Shown one piece after another: positions 37,701 to 46,353 of a DNA stretch of 64,000 nucleotides (position 1 is the first letter of the stretch; the number at the start of each line of letters is the position of its first letter). The notes beneath the pieces were generated by a model. That model did not search any database and was not told the DNA's origin. It saw only the letters and a program-made list of their open reading frames with translations. A program made the position numbers and the translations under genes. This DNA is from Evansella cellulosilytica DSM 2522 (lineage in GTDB: Bacteria; Bacillota; Bacilli; Bacillales; Salisediminibacteriaceae): positions 4,278,001 through 4,342,000 of the forward strand of contig NC_014829.1 in the NCBI RefSeq assembly GCF_000177235.2, given 5' to 3'.

Positions 37701-39630
37701 CTAATGCTTCTTCTCCAGCTGCTTTCGCATTTTCTAGTTCCTTTTGTTCAGCGGCTTCTTCTAGTTTTTTCGTTGCGTCATTTAGGGCTTCCGTTGCTGA
37801 TTCGATTGCGTCCTTGTCTGCTGGATCAGCTAGTAGTGCTTCGTTTAATGCTTCTTTCGCTGTTTCTAATTGCTCAAATATATCGTCAGACGCATCGCCG
37901 CCCGCGTTTTTATAACGTTCCTGCGTTTTTTCTGCTTCCTCTAATGCTTCTTCTCCGGCTGCTTTCGCGTTTGCTAATTCCTTTTGTTCAGCGGCTTCTT
38001 CTAATTTTTTCGTTGCGTCATGTAGGGCCTCTGTTGCTGATTCGATTGCATCCTTGTCTGCTGGATCAGCTAGTAGTGCTTCGTTTAATGCTTCCTTCGC
38101 TGCTGCTACTTCTTCATAAAGCTCGTCTGACGCATCACCGCCTGTGTCTTTATAGCGATCCTGCGTTTTTTCCGCTTCCTCTAGTGCTTCTTCAGCTGCT
38201 GCTATCAAGTCTGCTAGAGAATTTAACGTATCTTCTGCTTCCGCTTTTTTTGTAGGGTCAACGATATCGTCGATGATTGCTCTCGTCGCTTCTTCTTCCT
38301 CAGGAGATAACTCCTCAAGATCATCTAAAATCTTTTTCACGTATTTTTTACGTATATCATCTTTTTCCTCATCGTCTTTATCAGATTCATTAATGAGGTC
38401 ACGAACGACGAAAATATCTCGTGCATCTCGAATTAAAATATCTTTTTCTCCGTCTATTAAAATATCAAGAACGTCTGATTTTAATTCTTTCTTCTTTTCT
38501 TCCTCTAATGAATCTTCATTGTCAATTTTGTCTTTTACTTTTTTGACGTCATCCATATCGTCAAGGTTTTCTATATCTTTTTTCACGTCATCAATGAAAA
38601 TCTCTTTTTGCACGTCGTCAAAGTCACGTTCGTCTAAGCTCGTATAGTACGTGAATGTTTTGCTTTCACCTGCATGTAATGGGCCTGAATCCCAAGTCAT
38701 TGTGATTGCTTGGTCAGCTTGAATCGTTTGACCTTTCGCACTTGGGTTATCGTAGGCAGCTGGCTCATACGGGTTCGTATTCGTAAATCCGAATACGGAC
38801 GCTCTAGCTGCAGGATCATTTGAGTAAAAGAAAATTGGTATTCTTGAATTAAAAGCAGTATATAGTGGATCATGATTTTGGAAAGTCTCTGCTTTAATTA
38901 CCGATTTGCCGTCCTCTGCAATCGTGTGGGTTACTGTATTTGCCGTCACAAATGGTCCACCGCGATATTGAGAGTTGTCAGGGTCGAAAGTTCGCATATA
39001 GCGCGCGCCGTCCCAAGCATGTGCAGTGATGTTTTTGATCGTGACATCATTGCGGTAAAACTTGTCGTCTACACGAAAACTGATGACTTGTGTAATTTCC
39101 ATTGTGCCAGCCCAAATAGAAACAGTTCTCGCCTTCAAAATGCCTTGCTCAACATTCGATTCATTTGTAACTGTAGTAGGCATGTTTCTCGTACCCATTT
39201 GAGCCGAATTCGAGTTAGCATTTTTTGTAGAGCCAATTTGATAGCCTACCGCAAATCTTTCTTCTGGTGTACCTGGAAGATAGTAATCAACTGGTAAATC
39301 TCTTCCATTACAGAATCCATCATGGTCTGCACTCATGCCAATCATATTCGAACCTAGGTGTGGTGTCGTTTCTCCGTTTAAAGTTCCTCTGAAATTCGAA
39401 GGCTTCTCTCCTAAAGTTCCGAAGTCACCCCAATTACTAATTCCTAATTCAATGTAATTACCGCCTAAAAATAGCTCGGTTCCGTGTTCTCCTCCATACA
39501 CCGCTCTTGCTCCAGAGTATGAGCAAGCGTCTGCGGTAACTGTGCTTGCTGGTAAAACCGTATAAAATAATATGAGTAGAACCATTCCGATGATAGATGG
39601 CCTTTTTATGTGTTTCTTTGCTTTCCCCAT
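34762..39630 (-). CDS. sortase-type cell-surface protein with seven 80-residue repeats
   Basis: A signal peptide (about residues 1-36) leads into an unrecognised ~290-residue N-terminal domain (GGEHGTELFLGGNYIELGIS...). After this come an acidic helical region, seven 80-residue helical repeats of FIVAR-like type (about 470-1030), more helix, and an Ig-like segment (ITWESSKNDIITVSG). Next are two beta-rich regions, a Pro/Gly/Ser/Thr linker and LPSTA at 1589 with a membrane helix and RKKR tail. LPxTA fits class C/D sortases. It is likely an elongated stalk or adhesin. ATG 39630 lies eight bases after AAGGGG. Confidence 0.85.
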   Translation of the reverse strand: MGKAKKHIKRPSIIGMVLLILFYTVLPASTVTADACSYSGARAVYGGEHGTELFLGGNYIELGISNWGDFGTLGEKPSNFRGTLNGETTPHLGSNMIGMSADHDGFCNGRDLPVDYYLPGTPEERFAVGYQIGSTKNANSNSAQMGTRNMPTTVTNESNVEQGILKARTVSIWAGTMEITQVISFRVDDKFYRNDVTIKNITAHAWDGARYMRTFDPDNSQYRGGPFVTANTVTHTIAEDGKSVIKAETFQNHDPLYTAFNSRIPIFFYSNDPAARASVFGFTNTNPYEPAAYDNPSAKGQTIQADQAITMTWDSGPLHAGESKTFTYYTSLDERDFDDVQKEIFIDDVKKDIENLDDMDDVKKVKDKIDNEDSLEEEKKKELKSDVLDILIDGEKDILIRDARDIFVVRDLINESDKDDEEKDDIRKKYVKKILDDLEELSPEEEEATRAIIDDIVDPTKKAEAEDTLNSLADLIAAAEEALEEAEKTQDRYKDTGGDASDELYEEVAAAKEALNEALLADPADKDAIESATEALHDATKKLEEAAEQKELANAKAAGEEALEEAEKTQERYKNAGGDASDDIFEQLETAKEALNEALLADPADKDAIESATEALNDATKKLEEAAEQKELENAKAAGEEALEEAEKAQDRYKNAGGDATDEIYEALEAAKEVLEAAKLADPANKEAIEAATEEVTDLTTVLEKAIDAKELENAKFAGEKALEEAEKAQDRYENAGGETSDDLYEAVEAAKEALKEVLLADPAEKDAIEAATEALIDETKKLEEAVEAKELANAKAAGEEALEKTEKAQDRYYNAGGEESDELYEAVEAAKEVLNNALQATPAEKEAIEAATEALNDATKKLEEAAEAKELANAKAAGEEALQEATKAKDRYYNAGGEESDELYEVVEAAKEVLNNALQATPVEKDAIEAATEALNDATKKLEEAAEQKELENAKAAGEDALDEAEKAHDRYKKSGGEASDELYEAVEEAKNTLQEALHQDPLNKETIEEATALLEAAILELNMETTTKDLETDITNVDSIDQLLEVKQKIDSSDISEDRKAHLYTNLVNKWLETKTSFSFVDEDQVQQLVDAVEQSDKEETEKQQAYIALIENAIDDVAKHDKPVNAETKFQQPENKVIELAIQNVTSDEEKQRLTTLLELTVDARALSMQTAFTFAEGDTWESITSKFIMLAEGNYGSNITWESSKNDIITVSGENAEVQRQTRDESVILTATLTNGVAQLEKTFLLVVKSNRVGDKLFEEVKREVTVEVGSNLNKPPAIQRINLLDSSNTTIVNKIDKLIIDNAIISQVTSGPITIYLPDDTSNLADEIAVEISLDVLEKIQDSLTIKTDQGSIILSKETIEKMQQDGKDLFFRIVPVRQTDERNDVIERTKNHELVIAELEAGQEIVVLGTPREIETNYKGYETTVILPLDDVEYTNIDNLRIFIEHTDGDRRVVNGEVVVDENGTPVGLQFVIDKFSTFTIFEIVQSEEVDTPGEGTPPVEDNESPGSETTPGSGSETPGLEPTPGSGSESPVTDTTPGIGSDATVENDSAGSEGKGGENKTGEKAAGADALTDAVAADTDNLPSTATNNYNMLLLGTVLTIMGVISLYYRKKRTA
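36550..38230 (-). repeat. seven in-frame 240-bp repeats inside the surface-protein gene
   Basis: The marker encoding 'RYKNAGG'-type sequence and the following alanine/glutamate-rich helix recur at 240-bp steps (about 36721, 36961, 37201, 37441, 37681, 37921 and 38161) without length change. Neighbouring copies are 80-95% alike by eye. The exact step equals 80 codons. Long open frames on the opposite strand come from this composition and are not genes. Confidence 0.9.
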
Positions 39631-39748
39631 CTCCAAAACCCCTTTTTTCTTTAGTTAAGCTTTTTTAATTAAATGTTTTGTCTATTACAATGAACTCACT
39701 TATTAACGTTCATTTAAGGCAACTCCTTCGCTTTTTTTACATATTTCT

Positions 39749-39782
39749 ATTTTAGTTCTTTAGTCTGAACATTTTCTGAACA
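39749..39782 (-). promoter_or_regulatory. SARP-type direct heptamer repeat and -10 box before the surface-protein gene
   Basis: On the coding (minus) strand TGTTCAG AAAA TGTTCAG occupies 39782-39765. These are two identical heptamers with a 4-bp spacer (11-bp period). Ten bases later is TAAAAT (39754-39749), a -10 candidate, about 120 bases before the start codon. This is the layout used by SARP activators, whose DNA-binding plus BTAD output architecture the neighbouring response regulator shares. The rest of 39631-40021 is AT-rich and shows no gene. Confidence 0.55.
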
Positions 39783-40021
39783 TTCGACGTTATTCACCAT
39801 AATAATGGTGCTAACAGTATGATATATAGGTATAAAAACCTAATACTTATAGCCCACAAAAATATTTTTTATTAAATAAAAAAAGTAATAGCCTGACTAA
39901 CAGGAGGGGATTTTCACCTATCGAGTCAACCTATACCTATATGCAGCAGAGCTTTAGTTACTTTAGCGGAATATGCGTCGTAAAGAACTTTGAGGTGTAA
40001 CGATATTTTGAAAAACACAAA

Positions 40022-40051
40022 AGGAGACTCTATTTGCCTTTTGAGTCTCCC
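40022..40051 (-). terminator. terminator of the two-component operon
   Basis: GGAGACTC / GAGTCTCC with a short loop, followed on the minus strand by TTTTGTGTTTTT. It lies 56 bases past the response-regulator stop. Confidence 0.8.
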
Positions 40052-40106
40052 TCTAGTAATTAAAGTTCTATTTATTTTCTTCACGAAACATTGTCCATCA
40101 TTTTTT

Positions 40107-41198
40107 CTACAAATATGTTTGTATTAACTTATTCGTTTCCTCATGAGGCGCTTGCTCTAAGTCCTCCCATAAAAGCTGTTTGAATGCTTGATAGGCGTTT
40201 CGTGCGTCCGAGTACTTGCCTTCCTCAATAAGGTGCTTGATTAACTGTTGTCTATAGCTTTCTTCCATTGGCTCTAGTTCGATTAACCGCTCTAGTATGA
40301 TTTGTTTACTAGCTATGAAGCTAGCTTGTTTGGCGCTATCTTCTAATAGTGAAATGATTTTTTTCCTAACAGAAAAGCGGTGGCTTGTTGCCCACATATA
40401 ATCGTCCTGCACTAAATAGTCATCTTTATATATAGCAAGTAGCTTGTTTACATGCTCCTCCGTGTAGTCTGAAAGCTGAAGGATGTTCGTAACATTTAGC
40501 AGATCGCTCGTTATTTCAAGGTTAATTTTATACCTTTCGTCGATGTACTGTATCGCGTCTTCAATGCCCTCTGTTTTGAAAACCTTTCTAAGCTGATACA
40601 TCGTTGTGTGTAATAAATTTTTCGATTTTTCAACAGAATGCGTTGGCCATAGATCCTCTAAAATTTGCTCTTTATGCACCGATTCCATATGGTGGTATAG
40701 TAAATAGGCACAAAGCTCCTTCACCTTTTTTGTTCTCCATTTAATCGGCATGTGATGTTTATCGTACAAGATGAAATTCCCGAGAAATTGCGCTTTAAGA
40801 AAACGATCGTGCTGTTCGTTATTCGGCGCGCTTATATTTCTTCTTTTCAATATTTTTGCCACTGATTTTTCTAATTTCTCCTTTGTGACAGGCTTCAACA
40901 AGTAATCAACGGCGTGCACACCGAACGCTTCAAGGGCATATTGATCATAAGCCGTCACAAACACAATATCGACGTTTTCATCTATCGTCGTCATTCGCTC
41001 CGCAGCTCTTATGCCATTTTCACCAGGCATTTCAATATCTAAAAAAAGTAGATCCGGCTTAAGCTCATTCAAGTCAGCGATGGCAGCATCAAAGCTCGTA
41101 AACTTCCCAACTATTTCAATGCCGTGAATCGTCTTTATTAAGTTTTCTAGTAAGTTTAATGCCAATATTTCATCATCAATCATCACTACTCTTACCAT
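40107..41198 (-). CDS. response regulator with winged-helix and BTAD (SARP-like) output
   Basis: The receiver domain is standard: MIDDEILALNLL, phospho-acceptor Asp54 in LLFLDIEMPGENG, and the Lys of KPVTKE. The linker leads to an OmpR-like winged helix (about 150-225: IKWRTKKVKELCAYLLYHH...LLHTTMYQLRKVF) and a bacterial transcriptional-activation domain of TPR-like helices (240-363), ending ARNAYQAFKQLLWEDL. This is the layout of the SARP group. It overlaps the kinase gene by seven bases. It probably regulates the neighbouring surface protein. Confidence 0.9.
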   Translation of the reverse strand: MVRVVMIDDEILALNLLENLIKTIHGIEIVGKFTSFDAAIADLNELKPDLLFLDIEMPGENGIRAAERMTTIDENVDIVFVTAYDQYALEAFGVHAVDYLLKPVTKEKLEKSVAKILKRRNISAPNNEQHDRFLKAQFLGNFILYDKHHMPIKWRTKKVKELCAYLLYHHMESVHKEQILEDLWPTHSVEKSKNLLHTTMYQLRKVFKTEGIEDAIQYIDERYKINLEITSDLLNVTNILQLSDYTEEHVNKLLAIYKDDYLVQDDYMWATSHRFSVRKKIISLLEDSAKQASFIASKQIILERLIELEPMEESYRQQLIKHLIEEGKYSDARNAYQAFKQLLWEDLEQAPHEETNKLIQTYL

Positions 41199-44100
41199 TT
41201 GCCTTCTCCCTCTTTAGGAACAACCTTTTTCGGTAAAACGATCGTCACTGTTGTTCCACTTTGTTCTTTGCTTTCAATCGAAATGCTTGCTTTCGGATAT
41301 GCTTTTAGTCTTTTTACGATGTTCATTAGCCCTACGCCACTGTTCGCTTGATAGTCTAATCGTTCAATAGCTTCGATTTTTTCCTTACGCATCCCTACAC
41401 CATTATCGATCACTTGAATAATAATATTTGCTTCATTTTCTTTTATCGTTAATTTTACTCGCCCATTTTCTTTCGTGCTCAGCCCATGACGAATCGCATT
41501 TTCTACTAAAGGCTGGATGAGTAAAGGCGGAATGAGGGCACTTATATTGTCATCTCGTTCTATTTCAAAATGAAATTGTTCTGGATATCTCGCTTTTTCT
41601 ATATTTGCGTATGATTGTACGAGAGTTACTTCTTTTTCAATCGGAATCCATTTGTCCGTATTCATGAAAACAAAGCTTCCTCTTAAAAAATTTGCAAAGT
41701 TAGCGATTAAATCTCTCGTTTGCTCAATATCAGTGTAGCTTAATGACATGATCGAGTTTAATACGTTATAAATAAAGTGCGGTTTTATTTGCGCCTGTAA
41801 GTAGGCTACTTCCATATTCAGTGACGCTTCTGCTGTTTCCTTCATCACGATTAAGTTGTTCATTCTCGTTTTCAATTCGGCAATGTCTATTGGCTTGTGC
41901 AAGAAGTCATTCGCCCCCGATTGAAAGGCAGCGACCATATCATCGGCAAGGAAAGCTGCGGTTAACATGAGAACTGGTAGCTCTGTTAGGCTATAGGTTT
42001 CTCTAATTTTTTGACAAACCTCATATCCGCTCATGCCAGGCATCATAATGTCTAGCAATACTAAATCGACATCTGGATGCTCCTCTAGTTGCTTCAATAC
42101 GTCATTTCCATTATCTACTGCGATAATAAAGTAACCTTCTCGTTTTAACGTTTCCAATAGCACTTTAATGTTCGAGTGGTTGTCGTCGGCAATAATCACT
42201 TTTTTATCGTTTGATTCGCCGTATAAGAAAGGACATTTCAGATAAAAATGCTGTGCTGTTGCACGCTCCTCATTTTTCTCGCTACCATCTGTTTTTTGAG
42301 GTGCCAACGGTAGTGTGAAGGAAAAGGTCGATCCTACTCCTAGCTTAGATACAACCGAAATTTCTCCTTGCTGAAGCTGCACTAATTCTCTCGTAATACT
42401 TAGTCCGAGACCAACACCTATTCCACTATCGGCGTGCCCTATTTGTTCATAATCGTAAAAAATCGTGTCTATTTTGTTTGCAGGTATTCCTATCCCCGTA
42501 TCTTTGATCGATATGGTAATAGTACCGTTTTCTTCTGTTGCATATATTTGTATTTTCCCGGCATCCGTATACTTAATCGCATTATCTACTAAATTATACA
42601 AGATTTGCCGCAGACGTTTTTCATCCGCTAACACGAATGGGATGTCTCTAGGAATCAAGTTTTCTATTTGAACATCCTTGTGTGTAATATAGGAAAAAAC
42701 TTCGGTTACGATATGCGCATTAGCATACACGTCCACATTTTCAATATTTACATTTAATTCCCGGCGCTTCACTTTAGCTAAATCTAATATGTCATTTACA
42801 AGGCTCGATAAGTGCTTCGCTTTCGAGATTACAAAATTAATTTTTTCCTGTTGCTGCAATGTGAGGGGTGCTTTGTCTTCTTTTTGCGTCATCGATTGCA
42901 ATATCGCAATTATCCCGTGTAAAGGCGTTCTGAATTCATGGGATGTTTTCGCCAAAAACTCATCTTTAAATTTATCCGTTTGTACTAGTTTTTCTGATAA
43001 CTCCTCATTTTTTCTATAAGTATCTGTGAATCGTTTTGCTATAAATAATGATAGCGTCAGTAAGTATAAAAATGGTAAAACTGGCGGCAACACGTAGATC
43101 TTCGTATTACCGATGACATTCAGCGTCGCTACAATAAAGTAGATAAAGAGTGTAAAGGAACCGAGTAATAAATAGAGCGAGCCTGTCGTTTTATTCATGT
43201 ACGCTTTTATTTGAATATGAAGAACATATAAGTTGATGATTAAGAAATAGATGGAATACACATGCTGCAGCTGTGAGTTAATAGCTGTTGGTAATAGCAT
43301 CGATGCCGACAATAATACGCCTATTGCAATCAGTGTTTTTACTACTTTTTTATTTGTTAAATCTTTAAACAAATGATGGAAATAAGCTAAAATAAATATA
43401 CCTATTAAGTTCGATGTGCCTTGTAGCTTTTGAAACAAGCTATAAGGCATTTCTGGAAAATAGTAGTGTAAAAGCTTCTCTCCATGTGTTGCATAGTATA
43501 GAACGATCGAAAAACAGAATAACGAAAAGTATAATAAGCTAATATCTTTTCTAAAGTGTAAGTAAAATCCGAAAAAGTATAAGCCTACAATGAAAAAAGT
43601 CGCCATCATGATCCAATCATACGTAACAGATTTTTCTCGTAGCTTATACACGCTTTCATCATTTCCGAAGTAAATCGAGCTGACGATTCCTCCGCCAGTT
43701 GCATAGTTAAAATTCGCTATGTGAATGAGTAGCTCGATTTCGTTCTCGTCACTATGAAACGTTGCCACATATGGCGTGTTTTTCGGCGCATACGATTTAT
43801 CCTCTTGCGGTGAACCGCTTTGCCCGATTTTCTCCCCATTAACAAAAATGGCATTCGACATACGGATATTATTCGTTTTTATCCCAAATGATTGTTCATT
43901 TTCAGGTAGTTTCACGATGAGTCGATACGTACCACTCGTAAATTTTGTTACGGCTTGTCCATTTATTTCATAGTTAGTCCAAAGAGACGGGACTTTTACA
44001 TAATGAGGTTCGTCTCTCGTAGCAAAATACTGCGAGTCTACTAATCCTTCTACAAATTCCCACTCACCATCTAGTCTGATAGTTTCCCCTTCCTCGACAT

Positions 44101-44239
44101 GCCATTCCGATAAATCTATTACTCCAAGATTAGCAACCGGTTTCTCTTCCTCCGCTTGACCCGCCTTCAAATAAAAACTAACAAACACGCTAACTATCAT
44201 CAGCGCACAAACAATCACTATCAATCTTTTTCTATTCAT
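41192..44239 (-). CDS. hybrid sensor kinase: 7TM sensor, HisKA kinase, receiver and LytS-type kinase
   Basis: In order: signal/anchor; an extracellular 7TMR-DISM-like beta-sandwich domain (about 40-195); seven membrane helices (205-405); HisKA with His434 in SHEFRTPLHG; HATPase (about 540-645, DTGIGIP); a receiver with Asp730 in VLLDIMMPG; then a second, LytS/YehU-type kinase with His821 in QIKPHFIYNVLNSIMSL and its own ATPase (DNGVGM). Two kinase modules and an internal receiver in one chain suggest an internal phosphorelay to the response regulator. ATG follows CGGAGGTTAGT. Confidence 0.9.
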   Translation of the reverse strand: MNRKRLIVIVCALMIVSVFVSFYLKAGQAEEEKPVANLGVIDLSEWHVEEGETIRLDGEWEFVEGLVDSQYFATRDEPHYVKVPSLWTNYEINGQAVTKFTSGTYRLIVKLPENEQSFGIKTNNIRMSNAIFVNGEKIGQSGSPQEDKSYAPKNTPYVATFHSDENEIELLIHIANFNYATGGGIVSSIYFGNDESVYKLREKSVTYDWIMMATFFIVGLYFFGFYLHFRKDISLLYFSLFCFSIVLYYATHGEKLLHYYFPEMPYSLFQKLQGTSNLIGIFILAYFHHLFKDLTNKKVVKTLIAIGVLLSASMLLPTAINSQLQHVYSIYFLIINLYVLHIQIKAYMNKTTGSLYLLLGSFTLFIYFIVATLNVIGNTKIYVLPPVLPFLYLLTLSLFIAKRFTDTYRKNEELSEKLVQTDKFKDEFLAKTSHEFRTPLHGIIAILQSMTQKEDKAPLTLQQQEKINFVISKAKHLSSLVNDILDLAKVKRRELNVNIENVDVYANAHIVTEVFSYITHKDVQIENLIPRDIPFVLADEKRLRQILYNLVDNAIKYTDAGKIQIYATEENGTITISIKDTGIGIPANKIDTIFYDYEQIGHADSGIGVGLGLSITRELVQLQQGEISVVSKLGVGSTFSFTLPLAPQKTDGSEKNEERATAQHFYLKCPFLYGESNDKKVIIADDNHSNIKVLLETLKREGYFIIAVDNGNDVLKQLEEHPDVDLVLLDIMMPGMSGYEVCQKIRETYSLTELPVLMLTAAFLADDMVAAFQSGANDFLHKPIDIAELKTRMNNLIVMKETAEASLNMEVAYLQAQIKPHFIYNVLNSIMSLSYTDIEQTRDLIANFANFLRGSFVFMNTDKWIPIEKEVTLVQSYANIEKARYPEQFHFEIERDDNISALIPPLLIQPLVENAIRHGLSTKENGRVKLTIKENEANIIIQVIDNGVGMRKEKIEAIERLDYQANSGVGLMNIVKRLKAYPKASISIESKEQSGTTVTIVLPKKVVPKEGEGKW

Positions 44240-44257
44240 ACTAACCTCCGTTCGGTT

Positions 44258-44717
44258 AATGGGGTAATGGGCTAATGGGGACGGTTCTTGTTTGCCTACA
44301 TTAAAAGATTATAACAGTATTATTGCGACAAATTCTGAATTTTTTTTATAGTAAATTTTTCTAAGGGGATAATGGATAATGGGGACGTTTCTCATTCGCC
44401 AGTCTGATAGTTTTGGATGATTTGGTCAATGTTATGTGCGATTTCTTTCAAGTTACAAGCGATTCTGATCGAGTTACGCGCGATTTCACACGAGTTTGAA
44501 GCAATTTGGTAACTAACTGGAAAAACACTTCGATTAGGCTAATGGGGACGGTTCTCGTTCGTCAGTTTGATAGTTTTGGATGATTTGGTCGAAGTTATGT
44601 GCGATTTCTTTCAAGTTACAAGCGATTCTGATCGAGTTACGCGCGATTTCACACAAGTTTGAAGCGATTTGGAAGCCAACTGGAAAAACACTTCAATTAG
44701 GCTAATGGGGACGGTTC
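44258..44717 (+). repeat. hairpins and 22-bp-unit cassettes before the first IS copy
   Basis: GGGGACGG(T/)TTCT cores occur at about 44277, 44383 (one base changed), 44546 and 44708. The last two cassettes carry the TTTGATAGTTTTGGATGATTTGGTC linker, then CAAGTTACAAGCGATTCTGATCGAGTTACGC-type units, and GATTTGGAAGCCAACTGG. The hairpin at 44708 is where the IS is inserted. No gene lies between 44240 and 44748. Confidence 0.85.
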
Positions 44718-44748
44718 TGTTGTGACCCCTTAAAGTTAGAGTTTTATA

Positions 44749-45558
44749 TTAAGCTACTAATTGGCTGGTGTGGAGGCGGTATTGAACCGGACTCTTCCCA
44801 GCTAATTTCTTTTTAATGCGCTTGTGATTATAGTAATCTATATAATCTTCGATTTTTCCTTTTAATTCTTCGTAAGTACACAAAGCCTCTCCGTGATATA
44901 TTTCTTGCTTTAGTAGACCAAAAAAGTTCTCCATTGGCGAATTATCCAAACAATTACCTTTTCTAGACATACTCTGAAAAACGTTATTTTCTTTAAGGAG
45001 TCCCACCCAATTTTTATGTTGATAATGCCAACCTTGATCTGAGTGAAGGGTTGTTCTATACTTTGCATCCTTTATGATTTCAAGGGTTTCTACTAAAGGT
45101 TCTAACACAAGTTGAAGATTTGGACGCGTGCTGATTCCAAACGAAAGTATTTCACTATTAAACAAGTCCATAATTGGATTTAAATATAATTTCGCCCCAC
45201 CTAAACATTTTAATTCTGTGATATCTGTAGTTAGTTTCTGATGGGATACAGTCGTATGAAAACGGCGATTTATACGGTTTGGGGCTACTTTGCCCACAGG
45301 ACCTTTATAAGAACTATACTTGCGTGATTTTCTACAGAACTTAGTTACTTTAAGTCCTAATTTTTGCATGATGCGTTGAACCTTCTTGTGATTAATTTGG
45401 TAACCTTGGTTTCTCAATTCTAGATGAATGCGACGATAACCATAATTCCCGTTGTGCTCATCGAAGATGGATTGGATTAACTCTTCAAGTGCCTGATCTG
45501 GGTTGTCTTTCTTCATCACTTTTATATGATAATGGTAAGAGGATTCTGGTATTCCCAC
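44749..45558 (-). CDS. IS3-family transposase OrfB (DDE integrase core)
   Basis: The rve-type DDE core is intact: TDITELKC (first Asp), LHSDQGWHYQHKNW (second Asp) and SPMENFFGLLKQEIYHGEA (Glu). The open frame continues upstream of the GTG at 45558 without a stop, into orfA. The native product is therefore an OrfAB fusion made by -1 frameshifting rather than a separately started OrfB. Confidence 0.9.
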   Translation of the reverse strand: MGIPESSYHYHIKVMKKDNPDQALEELIQSIFDEHNGNYGYRRIHLELRNQGYQINHKKVQRIMQKLGLKVTKFCRKSRKYSSYKGPVGKVAPNRINRRFHTTVSHQKLTTDITELKCLGGAKLYLNPIMDLFNSEILSFGISTRPNLQLVLEPLVETLEIIKDAKYRTTLHSDQGWHYQHKNWVGLLKENNVFQSMSRKGNCLDNSPMENFFGLLKQEIYHGEALCTYEELKGKIEDYIDYYNHKRIKKKLAGKSPVQYRLHTSQLVA

Positions 45559-45575
45559 TACTTGTAAAACATCTT

Positions 45576-46139
45576 TTAATTTGAACTCTTCTTTGAGTTC
45601 GAATGATAACGCTGCTTGTGCTTTTCGAGATAATCCTCCGGGTTTGCCCGAAAAGCTTGCAACTTTTTTAAATACTCTACCTCCAAACGAAGAAGCTCAT
45701 TTTCCCTCTCTAACCGTTGCTCGTTTGTAAGTTCTTTTTCATTTATATTTTTCTTGTTTTTGTTCTTAGGTCTATCAGACATGGTACCTCGTCCTCTCGT
45801 TCGATCCAGGGCTTCAGCCTTATCTTCACGAAAAGATTTTTTCCATGAAGCAATTAAAGTGGGACTATCTAACCCAAAATGGAGGGCTGTTTGGGTTTCT
45901 GAAGTTCCTGTTCTTTTAATAAAGCTTAATACATCTAGCTTAAATTGAACAGAATAAGTTCCCTTATGCCCATTACTTTTTATTCCTTCTTCTCCGAACT
46001 TCTCATATATCTTCACCCATCTTTCAACCAATGATTTTGATTTAATATGATGCTTTTTGGCTAGACGCCTGAAGCCTAGAATTCCTTCTTGATATTCTTT
46101 AACGACTTTAATCTTTAATTCATCATTATATTTAGGCAT
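45576..46139 (-). CDS. IS3-family OrfA (helix-turn-helix protein)
   Basis: Two helix-turn-helix regions (GILGFRRLAKKHHIKSKSLVERW and a second around TSETQTALHFGLDSPTLIASW) precede a leucine-zipper-like helix (LERENELLRLEVEYLKKL). The slippery heptamer T TTA AAA (45666-45672) sits in frame just after the zipper. Slipping -1 there leads into orfB with no stop. ATG 46139 is preferred; GGGGTG lies eight bases before it. Confidence 0.9.
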   Translation of the reverse strand: MPKYNDELKIKVVKEYQEGILGFRRLAKKHHIKSKSLVERWVKIYEKFGEEGIKSNGHKGTYSVQFKLDVLSFIKRTGTSETQTALHFGLDSPTLIASWKKSFREDKAEALDRTRGRGTMSDRPKNKNKKNINEKELTNEQRLERENELLRLEVEYLKKLQAFRANPEDYLEKHKQRYHSNSKKSSN

Positions 46140-46353
46140 AAATAAACACCCCAAAAGTTAGATTTTTCACTCTAACTTTTGGGGTGCACTACATTCTCGT
46201 TAGCTTTTTTTGGTAATTACAGGAACGGCTTTCGACTACTTTATATAGTTCAGATTGGTGATGAGAGATATTCTAGCCTTATACATATGAGCGTAGTGAA
46301 GGTATTACTGGATCTAGTAATTTTTCAGTTAGTAGCCGTTCGTAAGAAATAGG

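Larger units (their letters stand above)
44718..46193 (-). mobile_element. IS3-family (IS150 group) insertion sequence, copy 1
   Basis: 1,476 bp bounded by imperfect inverted repeats (TGTTGTGACCCCTTAAAGTT at one end, TGTAGTGCACCCCAAAAGTT at the other). The 3-bp direct repeat TTC flanks it: left ...GACGGTTC, right TTCTCGTTAGC. It contains orfA and orfB in the usual two-frame arrangement. It is identical, as far as I can read, to the copy at 54487-55962. Confidence 0.95.

Noticed and set aside
34844-39297. Long plus-strand open frames opposite the surface-protein gene (up to ~225 residues)
   Set aside because: They follow the codon pattern of the repetitive minus-strand gene, have Leu/Ser-rich low-complexity products and lack ribosome sites.
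39631-40021. Cyclic-di-GMP riboswitch in the leader of the surface-protein gene, often seen for adhesins
   Set aside because: No GEMM-like conserved core or tetraloop pair was visible in the leader.
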